DNA of 5,800 bases, taken from Rhodospirillales bacterium (GTDB lineage Bacteria; Pseudomonadota; Alphaproteobacteria; Rhodospirillales; Defluviicoccaceae). Below the pieces are notes generated by a model that was given only the letters and a program-made list of their open reading frames with translations, did not search any database and was not told the origin of the DNA. The position numbers were made by a program, and so were the translations under genes. Shown here one piece after another: positions 1-4,703 of this stretch (within the stretch, counting starts at the first letter, position 1; each line of letters opens with the position of its first letter). The stretch is from contig JAUXFS010000145.1 of the NCBI GenBank assembly GCA_030622775.1, forward strand, positions 1 to 5,800, read 5' to 3'.

Positions 1-2
1 AC

Positions 3-782
3 AATCCGACGCCGGCGGTGACCATGACGGAGGACTCGGGAATGGACCAGTTGGTTCAGTCCGATCCCTCGGCGCCGATGGATATGGGAAAGATCGTCAG
101 ACGCCTGGTCGACGACGGCAACTTCCTGGAGGTCCACGCCGGCTTCGCCAAGAACATGATCGTCGGTTTCGGCCGGGTGGAGGGGATCGTCGTTGGTTTC
201 CTGTGCAACAACTCGATGGAAAAGGCCGGTTGTCTCGACATCGACTCCTCCGACAAGGGGGCGCGATTCATTCGGTTCTGCAACGCGTTCAACATTCCGA
301 TCTGCACGCTTGTGGATGTTCCCGGGTTCCTTCCCGGCATCGACCAGGAACGGGGCGGTATCATTCGCCACGGCGCCAAGTTGCTCTTCGCCTATTCCAG
401 CGCGACCGTGCCGAAAATCACCATCCTTACCCGCAAGTCGTATGGCGGTGCGTATCTCGCCATGTGCAGTCAGGACCTGGGCGCCGATGTCGTCCTGGCG
501 TGGCCGACGGCGGAGGTCGCGGTGATGGGCGCCGACGGCGCGGTGAACATTCTCTACCGCAAGGAGTTGAAGGCGGCCGAAGACCCGGCGGCACTGCGCG
601 CGGAGCTGGTCGCCGAGTATCGGGCCGAATTCGCGTCGCCGTACCTGGCGGCCGCGCGCGGGTACGTGACCGACATCATCGAGCCCTCGCAAACGCGCTC
701 GCAACTTTCGATGTCGCTTCGCAAGCTTCTCGGCAAGCGCGAACTGCGTCCGCCAAAGAAGCACGGAAACATCCCGCTTTAG
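3..782 (+). CDS. mmdA: Methylmalonyl-CoA decarboxylase alpha subunit (carboxyltransferase), C-terminal half, 5' end outside window
   Basis: This subunit moves the carboxyl group from methylmalonyl-CoA onto the biotin of the carrier subunit, in the cytoplasm at the membrane. The frame is open to the left edge, so the GTG at 18 is internal and about 259 residues remain of a family usually near 510. Visible crotonase-fold marks include VDVPGFLPG, GGIIRHGAKLL, the oxyanion-type stretch SYGGAYLAM (codons 438-464), AWPTAEVAVMG and GADGAVNIL (from 528). The end RPPKKHGNIPL is typical of the propionyl-CoA carboxylase beta / MmdA / transcarboxylase 12S group and unlike glutaconyl-CoA decarboxylase alpha. 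After GGAY there is Leu, where propionyl-CoA carboxylases often have Asp; from memory, decarboxylase and transcarboxylase members have Ile or Leu there. The downstream pump genes make decarboxylase more likely than carboxylase. The family is sure and the substrate is inferred. Confidence 0.9.
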   Translation, partial: NPTPAVTMTEDSGMDQLVQSDPSAPMDMGKIVRRLVDDGNFLEVHAGFAKNMIVGFGRVEGIVVGFLCNNSMEKAGCLDIDSSDKGARFIRFCNAFNIPICTLVDVPGFLPGIDQERGGIIRHGAKLLFAYSSATVPKITILTRKSYGGAYLAMCSQDLGADVVLAWPTAEVAVMGADGAVNILYRKELKAAEDPAALRAELVAEYRAEFASPYLAAARGYVTDIIEPSQTRSQLSMSLRKLLGKRELRPPKKHGNIPL

Positions 783-803
783 CGGCGAAGGCCCGCGTCA
801 GGG

Positions 804-837
804 CCGGACGAAAAGAGACGCCGGACGGAAAGAGACG
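804..837 (+). repeat. Tandem 17-base repeat between mmdA and mmdD
   Basis: Bases 804-820 and 821-837 are two adjacent copies of a 17-base unit (CCGGACGAAAAGAGACG) that differ at one position, A811 versus G828. They fill the middle of the 74-base gap between the mmdA stop and the mmdD start and end just before the mmdD ribosome binding site at 842. The unit is purine-rich and shows no stem. It looks like a local slippage duplication. A role in RNA stability or spacing is possible but not shown. Confidence 0.85.
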
Positions 838-856
838 AACGAGGAGGGTGATTGAT

Positions 857-1228
857 ATGGGTGCGAGTTCAGGGGTGACGTGGGACGAAGTCCTCGTCCA
901 GGGGCTTTTCGCCTACGGTCTGACGATCGTCGTCGCAATGACGGCGGCCGGCCTGATCTGGCTCATCGTCTATACGCTCGAAGCCATGCAAAAAAAGCGG
1001 CAGGTCGCGGCCGCGGCGACCACCGTGCAGGTCGCGGTGACGCCGGAGCCCGAGAAGGTCGACGAAACCGCCCAGCATGTCGCCGCCGTGGCCGCCGCCG
1101 TCTATGCGACCCTAGGCGCCGCCCGCCTCGTGTACATCGGAGAAACGGCTCCCGGCGGGACATGGACGAGCACCGGCAGAACCATCCAACAGACTTCGCA
1201 TATGCCCAGGCGCTCGCCCAAGCGCTGA
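857..1228 (+). CDS. mmdD: Decarboxylase delta/gamma subunit, OadG-like membrane anchor
   Basis: This is a small single-span subunit that ties the carboxyltransferase to the membrane pump and stabilises the complex. The ATG at 857 is chosen because AGGAGG at 842-847 sits 9 bases upstream and the protein then begins like OadG/MmdD; the longer open frame to the left only overlaps mmdA. The product has 123 residues, normal for the family. Residues about 17-39 form one hydrophobic helix, followed by positive KKR (46-48), then an Ala/Val/Pro-rich linker. Residues 74-87 contain HVAAVAAAVYATLG, matching the conserved helix before the C-terminal tail in OadG-type proteins. The tail has W103 and GR (107-108), as in the OadG ending. 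It lies in the operon 74 bases after mmdA and 27 bases before mmdC. Sequence conservation in this family is low, so the call rests on architecture plus position. Confidence 0.85.
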   Translation: MGASSGVTWDEVLVQGLFAYGLTIVVAMTAAGLIWLIVYTLEAMQKKRQVAAAATTVQVAVTPEPEKVDETAQHVAAVAAAVYATLGAARLVYIGETAPGGTWTSTGRTIQQTSHMPRRSPKR

Positions 1229-1255
1229 TTACCGATACTTTCGAGGGACGGACCA

Positions 1256-1660
1256 ATGGCAAAACATTTGAAGATTACGGTTGAAGGCAAGGTTTACGAC
1301 GTCATCGTCGAGGATGTCACCGAAGACGCCGGCAGCTCGCTTTATCCCCAGCCCGGGATGGCGGCCGCACCGGCGCCGGCCGCACCGGTAGCGGCGGCGG
1401 CACCGGCGGCGCCACCGCCGTCGGCCGCCGCGCCGGCCGCCGCGGGCGCCCAGGACAAGGTCGCTCCCATGGGCGGCATCATCGTCGAGGTCAGCGTCGC
1501 CGTCGGCGATCAGGTCAAGACCGGCGATCAGGTGGCGGTTATCGAGGCGATGAAGATGAAGACCATGATTGCCGCCGACCACGACGGCAAAGTGACAAAG
1601 GTCATGGTCAAAGCCGGGGATGCGGTCGACTCGGGCCAAGCCCTGATGACCATCGAATAG
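1256..1660 (+). CDS. mmdC: Biotin carboxyl carrier subunit of the decarboxylase
   Basis: This protein carries covalently bound biotin between the carboxyltransferase and the membrane subunit. It has 134 residues. The N-terminal part (MAKHLKITVEGKVYDVIVED, 1-20) matches gamma subunits of biotin-dependent decarboxylases. Residues about 35-65 are an Ala/Pro-rich flexible linker, which makes the DNA at about 1361-1450 very GC-rich and repetitive. A biotinyl domain fills residues about 66-134, with APMGG at 70-74 and EAMKM at 97-101; K100 is the expected biotinylated lysine. It ends with ALMTIE, the usual end of the domain. GAGGG at 1243-1247 serves the ATG at 1256. The stop at 1658-1660 is 16 bases before mmdB. 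It could be confused with a propionyl-CoA carboxylase carrier, but no biotin carboxylase domain is attached and the next gene is the pump. Confidence 0.93.
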   Translation: MAKHLKITVEGKVYDVIVEDVTEDAGSSLYPQPGMAAAPAPAAPVAAAAPAAPPPSAAAPAAAGAQDKVAPMGGIIVEVSVAVGDQVKTGDQVAVIEAMKMKTMIAADHDGKVTKVMVKAGDAVDSGQALMTIE

Positions 1661-1676
1661 GGCGCGGTGAAGCGCC
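1661..1676 (+). promoter_or_regulatory. Short hairpin holding the mmdB ribosome binding site
   Basis: The whole mmdC-mmdB gap is an inverted repeat: GGCGC at 1661-1665 and GCGCC at 1672-1676, with loop GGTGAA at 1666-1671. The stem ends directly before the ATG at 1677, and the only Shine-Dalgarno-like bases (GGTGA, 1666-1670) are in the loop. The sequence shows the pairing; an effect on how much pump subunit is made relative to MmdC is inference. A 5-bp GC stem can occur by chance in such GC-rich DNA. Confidence 0.4.
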
Positions 1677-2951
1677 ATGGGTGAGATAGACTTTCTGCAA
1701 ATCTTCCAGGGTGTTGCGACCCTGGCGGACTCCGAGCCCAAGATCATGATCGGCCGAGTGGTGCTTATCGCCACCGGCCTCCTCCTCATCTACCTGGGCA
1801 AGAAGGGCGTTCTCGAAGCGCTGATCATGATCCCGATGGGGGTTGGCATGGCCACGATCAACGCGGCCGTCATGTTCGTCACGCCGAAGATGGCGCTCCC
1901 GGGTGACGTCGACCCGGCGACGGGGCTGGCCAAGGGTACGCTGTTTCTCAACCCGCTGATCTCGGAAGGGGAAAAGTGGATCGACGTGCTGCAGATCCAG
2001 TGGCTGCAGCCGGTCTATTCGTTCACCTTCTCCAACGGCCTCATCGCCTGCTTGGTGTTCATGGGCATCGGTTCGCTGCTCGACGTCGGTTTCGTCATGG
2101 CGCGGCCGTTCAAGAGCATGTTCATCGCGCTCTGTGGCGAACTCGGTACCGTCATCGCGTTTCCTTTGGCGATCCTCATGGGCCTGCCCCTGGCGGATGC
2201 CGCGGCCACGGCGACCATCGGCGGCGCCGACGGCCCGATGATCTTGTTCGCCGCGCTGATGCTGTCGGAAGACCTGTTCGTGCCGATCACCGTGGTCGCC
2301 TACCTCTATCTCGGCCTCACCTACGGCGGCTATCCGTTCTTGATCAAGGCGATGGTACCCCGGCGCATTCGCGGGCTGAAGATGCCGGTGGAGCACACCC
2401 ACGCGATCACCTCGGGAGAGAAGCTCGTCTTCGCGGTGGTCGCGGCGACCGCCCTTTGCCTGCTGTTCCCGGTTGCGGCGCCGCTGTTCATGTCGCTGTT
2501 CGTCGGCGTGATCATTCGCGAGAGCGGCCTCAACCACTACCAAGAGCTGTTCAGCGGCCCGCTTCTCTATGGCGCGACCTTCTTCCTCGGCTTGCTGCTC
2601 GGCGTGCTCTGCGAGGCGAGCATCATCCTCAAGCCGGAAGTGCTGATCCTGCTGGTCATCGGCATCGTGGCGTTGACCTTCTCCGGAATCGGCGGACTGT
2701 TGGGCGGCTACGTCCTGTACTTCTGGTACAAGCGCAAGGGCATCAACTACAACCCGGTCATCGGCATCGCCGCGGTGAGTTGCGTGCCGACGACGGCGAA
2801 GGTTGCGCAAAAGACGGTCTCGGAGGTCACACCCGACGCGATCATCATGCCGCACGCCCTCGGCGCCAGTATCTCGGGGGTGATCACCTCCGCGATCTTC
2901 GCGGCGGTACTGATTACCATGGTTCGTGCCTCCGGAGGGGGCGCGTTCTAG
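1677..2951 (+). CDS. mmdB: Sodium-translocating decarboxylase beta subunit (membrane pump)
   Basis: This integral membrane subunit releases CO2 from carboxybiotin and couples it to Na+ export. It has 424 residues, near the family norm, and many hydrophobic segments along its length. GGADGP at 182-187 holds D185, which matches the essential aspartate of OadB-type pumps. The second signature region runs from NPVIGIAAVSCVPTTAKVAQK (N359 onward) to HALGASISGVITSAI (S398 is the third residue of ASISG). Better-known OadB sequences have GPNVAG here, so S398 stands where Asn is expected. A hydrophilic stretch of roughly 30 residues around 63-100 appears longer than in the Klebsiella-type protein, and the following LQPVYSFTFSNGLIACLVFMGIG suggests a separate branch of the family. 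The ATG at 1677 starts directly after a short stem. The order carboxyltransferase, anchor, carrier, pump matches mmdA-D-C-B of Propionigenium. The family is certain; the methylmalonyl-CoA assignment comes from the partner alpha subunit. Confidence 0.95.
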   Translation: MGEIDFLQIFQGVATLADSEPKIMIGRVVLIATGLLLIYLGKKGVLEALIMIPMGVGMATINAAVMFVTPKMALPGDVDPATGLAKGTLFLNPLISEGEKWIDVLQIQWLQPVYSFTFSNGLIACLVFMGIGSLLDVGFVMARPFKSMFIALCGELGTVIAFPLAILMGLPLADAAATATIGGADGPMILFAALMLSEDLFVPITVVAYLYLGLTYGGYPFLIKAMVPRRIRGLKMPVEHTHAITSGEKLVFAVVAATALCLLFPVAAPLFMSLFVGVIIRESGLNHYQELFSGPLLYGATFFLGLLLGVLCEASIILKPEVLILLVIGIVALTFSGIGGLLGGYVLYFWYKRKGINYNPVIGIAAVSCVPTTAKVAQKTVSEVTPDAIIMPHALGASISGVITSAIFAAVLITMVRASGGGAF

Positions 2952-2954
2952 ACG

Positions 2955-3206
2955 GTGACGGATCGCGGCCGGCGGCGCGCTTTTTGGAAACGGCTGCCCC
3001 GATGGGTCTATTGGACCACCGGGGCAGCCATCTCTTTTATCGGGGCGTTCACCGCAATGATCGTCGCCGAACAGTTCCCGCTCGAGCAGCGGTTGCCGTT
3101 CTGGATCGCCGGAACGGCAATCATCTTCACCGGCCTTTGGGTGCTCTCGATGGGCACCAAATCCCGCCTCGACAAATCCGAGCAGCAAGAACGCGGCGGC
3201 GATTGA
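2955..3206 (+). CDS. Unrecognised small two-helix membrane protein after mmdB
   Basis: I do not recognise this 83-residue product. It starts at a GTG in the same frame as mmdB, with only ACG between the mmdB TAG and the GTG, so termination-reinitiation is likely if it is translated. The closest strong Shine-Dalgarno-like run is GGAGG at 2934-2938, 16 bases away, which is too far to be ideal. Residues 1-16 are very basic (R4, R6-R8, K12, R13, R16). Residues about 18-38 and 47-67 are hydrophobic helices joined by a short acidic loop, and the tail is basic (K69, R71, K74). This predicts a hairpin in the membrane with both ends in the cytoplasm. Third codon positions are mostly G or C (about three quarters by my count), which supports real coding. 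Against it, a terminator-like hairpin lies within codons 13-25. It may be an extra decarboxylase-associated subunit or an independent small gene. Confidence 0.55.
   Translation: MTDRGRRRAFWKRLPRWVYWTTGAAISFIGAFTAMIVAEQFPLEQRLPFWIAGTAIIFTGLWVLSMGTKSRLDKSEQQERGGD
2992..3039 (+). terminator. Terminator-like hairpin about 40 bases after the mmdB stop
   Basis: GGCTGCCCCG at 2992-3001 pairs perfectly with CGGGGCAGCC at 3020-3029. Inside, GGTC (3005-3008) pairs with GACC (3014-3017) around the loop TATTG. The stem is followed by a T-rich run (ATCTCTTTTAT, 3030-3040). Distance from mmdB, stem strength and the T-rich tail all fit an intrinsic terminator, although the tail has only four T in a row. 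It overlaps codons of the 83-residue ORF, so it would either end the operon or act as an attenuator reducing expression of that ORF. Confidence 0.55.
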
Positions 3207-3235
3207 CGCTGATGATTGACCGTGGCGGGTGAGGC

Positions 3236-3309
3236 TGGAGCGGGCGAAGGGAATCGAACCCTCGTCTAAAGCTTGGGAAGCTTTCGTTCTACCATTGAAC
3301 CACGCCCGC
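3236..3309 (-). tRNA. tRNA-Gly (anticodon CCC)
   Basis: Read on the - strand from 3309, the cloverleaf is complete. The acceptor stem GCGGGCG pairs with CGCCCGC (plus-strand 3240-3246). The D arm is GTTC, loop AATGGTA, GAAC. The anticodon arm is AAAGC, loop TTCCCAA, GCTTT, giving anticodon CCC. The T arm is GAGGG, loop TTCGATT, CCCTT. The discriminator base is T (plus-strand A3239), as in bacterial tRNA-Gly, and CCA is encoded (plus-strand TGG 3236-3238). The length is 71 bases plus CCA. It reads GGG codons, a useful isoacceptor in a GC-rich genome. It points toward the decarboxylase operon, and no clear terminator is seen after it. Confidence 0.96.
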
Positions 3310-3334
3310 ACGCCGTGGTGCGGCTCCCGATTTC

Positions 3335-3363
3335 TGTATAAGCCGTTGGTTTCCGCCGTGCAA
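3335..3363 (-). promoter_or_regulatory. Candidate promoter of tRNA-Gly(CCC)
   Basis: On the - strand, TTGCAC (plus-strand 3358-3363) is followed after 17 bases by TATACA (plus-strand 3335-3340), as -35 and -10 elements. Transcription would begin near 3328, leaving a leader of about 20 bases before the tRNA. Spacing and position are good. The -10 matches the sigma-70 consensus at 4 of 6 bases and the -35 at only 3 of 6, so this is moderate evidence. Confidence 0.45.
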
Positions 3364-3488
3364 GACGGCCGGCGCTTCCCCTGTCGATCACGAGCATGTT
3401 ACGGCCTTCCCCCTTGGCTTTTCCGGTGAGCCCCGTTAACACGGAAGGTACGGTTCAGGGCGGCACCGGGTCGCCGAGGGAAAATACA

Positions 3489-3506
3489 AATGGGTCAATA
3501 TCGAGG
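3489..3506 (+). repeat. Direct repeat, copy 1 (18 bases)
   Basis: The sequence AATGGGTCAATATCGAGG occurs here and again at 3592-3609 with no mismatch. The flanking bases differ at both ends, so the identity is limited to these 18 positions. It is fairly AT-rich for this genome. The copies start 103 bases apart, roughly ten helical turns, which would put two bound proteins on about the same face of the DNA. Confidence 0.85.
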
Positions 3507-3532
3507 CCCCCGGTCTTCGTCGTGAGCCGCTT

Positions 3533-3549
3533 GTGATGCCCCGCATCAC
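3533..3549. repeat. Inverted repeat between the two direct repeats
   Basis: GTGATGC (3533-3539) and GCATCAC (3543-3549) are perfect complements around CCC. As DNA this is a compact dyad that could bind a dimeric regulator; as RNA it is a 7-bp hairpin. No T-run follows, so it is not a standard intrinsic terminator. It lies between the two 18-base repeats, slightly closer to the first. Confidence 0.6.
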
Positions 3550-3591
3550 GGCGTGCCTCGCTCCTTGCCGAAAACCGCGAAAGGTCGTCAC

Positions 3592-3609
3592 AATGGGTCA
3601 ATATCGAGG
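3592..3609 (+). repeat. Direct repeat, copy 2 (18 bases), next to the radical SAM start
   Basis: This is identical to the copy at 3489-3506. It ends 14 bases before the ATG at 3624 and lies where core promoter elements would be expected, so a protein bound here could block or recruit RNA polymerase. It also contains GAGG (3606-3609), the nearest Shine-Dalgarno-like bases to the start. Operator function is inference. Confidence 0.85.
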
Positions 3610-3611
3610 TT

Positions 3612-3623
3612 TATTAGTATAAC
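3612..3623 (+). promoter_or_regulatory. AT-rich, -10-like sequence abutting the radical SAM start
   Basis: Bases 3610-3623 are AT-rich inside GC-rich DNA and contain TATAAC (3618-3623, 5 of 6 matches to the sigma-70 -10) and TATTAG (3612-3617). If TATTAG is the -10, transcription would start at about the ATG and the message would be leaderless, which fits the lack of a well-placed Shine-Dalgarno sequence. No good -35 is visible at the right distance, so an activator or another sigma factor may be involved. Confidence 0.3.
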
Positions 3624-4583
3624 ATGCCTGACACCAACCTGGCACCGCTGCCGGGGCTGACTCCCGCCAAGTTCAGTGATCCCGACGTGACCGCCAAGGG
3701 CGAACCGCGCGCCCAGGTGGCGTTGAGCAGACTGAAAACCCTGTGGTTCAACACCGGCAGCCTGTGCAACATCGCCTGCGACCACTGCTATATCGAATCC
3801 AGCCCGACCAATGACCGGCTGGCCTACCTCGGCGCCGCGGAGGCGGGCGAGTATCTCGACGAGATCGCCCGCGAACGCATGCCGGTGGAGGAAATCGGGT
3901 TCACCGGCGGCGAACCGTTCATGAACCGGGAACTTCCGGCGATGCTCGAGGAGTGCCTCGGCCGCGGCTTTCGGGTGCTGGTTCTGACCAACGCGATGAA
4001 GCCGATGCACCACCACAGGAAAAGGCTGCTGGCGCTGCGCGCCGCGTACGGTGACGCCCTCACCCTGCGGGTTTCCGTCGACCACTATACCCGGGACAAG
4101 CACGAGCAGTTGCGTGGTCAACGAACCTGGGAACCGATGCTGGAAGGCCTGCACTGGCTGGCGAACAATGGCTTCAATGTCCATGTCGCCGGACGCACCC
4201 CGTGGGATGAACCGGAACAGGCCCTCAGGGCGGGTTACGCCGCCCTTTTTGCCGCCGAGGATATTCCCGTCGATGCCGGCGACCCGAAGGCGCTGGTGCT
4301 GTTTCCGGAAATGGACACCTTTGCGGACGTGCCCGAGATCACGGTGCATTGCTGGGACATCCTCGGCGTCGCTCCGGAGAGCATGATGTGCGCGACGTCG
4401 CGCATGGTGATCAAACGCAAGGACGCCGCCACGCCCGTGGTGGTCCCGTGCACCCTGTTGCCGTACGACTCCCAGTTCGAGTTGGGCGCCAGGCTGAGCG
4501 ATGCCGGTTCGGCGGTCAAGCTCAACCATCCTCACTGTGCCCAGTTTTGCGTGCTCGGGGGCGGCTCCTGCACCCCTGCGTAG
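3624..4583 (+). CDS. Radical SAM protein with cysteine-rich C-terminus, substrate unknown
   Basis: This is a 319-residue radical SAM enzyme. C48, C52 and C55 (CNIACDHC) form the CxxxCxxC site for the [4Fe-4S] cluster that cleaves S-adenosylmethionine, and FTGGEPF at 93-99 is the SAM-binding GGE motif. VSVDHY further on is a likely core strand of the partial barrel. Beyond the core, C243, C256, C276, C305, C309 and C316 could hold a second iron-sulfur cluster, as in SPASM-type or twitch-type C-terminal domains; the end HCAQFCVLGGGSC is the most striking part. I do not know the substrate and no peptide precursor is visible nearby. The start at 3624 is the first possible codon after an in-frame TAG at 3615. 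It lacks a well-spaced Shine-Dalgarno sequence, but about 35 residues before the core are plausible. It stands alone in orientation between the tRNA and apaG. Confidence 0.9.
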   Translation: MPDTNLAPLPGLTPAKFSDPDVTAKGEPRAQVALSRLKTLWFNTGSLCNIACDHCYIESSPTNDRLAYLGAAEAGEYLDEIARERMPVEEIGFTGGEPFMNRELPAMLEECLGRGFRVLVLTNAMKPMHHHRKRLLALRAAYGDALTLRVSVDHYTRDKHEQLRGQRTWEPMLEGLHWLANNGFNVHVAGRTPWDEPEQALRAGYAALFAAEDIPVDAGDPKALVLFPEMDTFADVPEITVHCWDILGVAPESMMCATSRMVIKRKDAATPVVVPCTLLPYDSQFELGARLSDAGSAVKLNHPHCAQFCVLGGGSCTPA

Positions 4584-4657
4584 GCCTCCGGCCGTTCGAC
4601 GGGCCCCTGGACAAATGCTCCAACCGGCCTAAGTTTAACGAAAGAGGCGGGGCCGAG

Positions 4658-4667
4658 CCGACGTCGG
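4658..4667. promoter_or_regulatory. Perfect 10-base palindrome upstream of apaG
   Basis: CCGACGTCGG is a perfect palindrome 36 bases before the apaG start, in the 120-base gap after the radical SAM gene. TGGACA at 4608-4613 resembles a -35, and TAAGTT (4630-4635), 16 bases later, is a weak -10, so the palindrome would fall just downstream of a start site. Such a short GC palindrome may be chance. Confidence 0.25.
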
Positions 4668-4703
4668 TGATCCGCTGCCACAGCTTCGACAAACAGGTGA
4701 CCC

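Larger units (their letters stand above)
3310..3623. other. Intergenic region between tRNA-Gly and the radical SAM gene
   Basis: This stretch of just over 300 bases has no believable protein gene. Its left part holds the tRNA promoter on the - strand. From about 3364 to 3485 I see nothing beyond short chance stems such as CCGT/ACGG around 3433-3444. From 3489 to 3609 lies a regulatory-looking block of two identical 18-base repeats with an inverted repeat between them. The last 14 bases before the ATG at 3624 are AT-rich, in contrast to the rest. Confidence 0.7.

Noticed and set aside
18..20. GTG as the start of the carboxyltransferase
   Set aside because: The frame is open to the left edge and the family is about twice as long, so this codon is internal.
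203..856. Upstream extension of the mmdD frame into mmdA
   Set aside because: It overlaps the clear carboxyltransferase frame and is Arg/Gly/His-rich; the strong ribosome site before 857 marks the true mmdD start.
1361..1450. GC-rich repetitive DNA that could be taken for a repeat array
   Set aside because: It encodes the Ala/Pro linker of the biotin carrier, and codon repetition explains it.
3236..3309. tRNA-Gly as an integration site for an island carrying the decarboxylase operon
   Set aside because: The tRNA 3' end does face the operon, but no repeat of its 3' end, integrase or change in base composition is seen within the window.
1608..3311. Minus-strand ORF of 567 codons covering mmdB
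   Set aside because: It is antisense to the whole mmdB gene, rich in His, Asp, Arg and Glu as expected for the reverse frame of a GC-rich gene, and begins inside the tRNA (AWFNGRTKAS...). It has no recognisable domain.
3229..3429. Plus-strand ORF starting ERAKGIEPSSKAWEAF...
   Set aside because: Its first third is the complement of the tRNA-Gly gene. This is a well-known false protein made by translating tRNA genes on the opposite strand.
3433..3444. CCGT/ACGG stem in the intergenic region as a terminator
   Set aside because: It has only four base pairs and no T-run on either side.
3588..4535. Minus-strand ORF of 315 codons opposite the radical SAM gene
   Set aside because: It is a mirror of the well-supported radical SAM frame, with low-complexity His/Arg/Gly/Val composition and no motifs.
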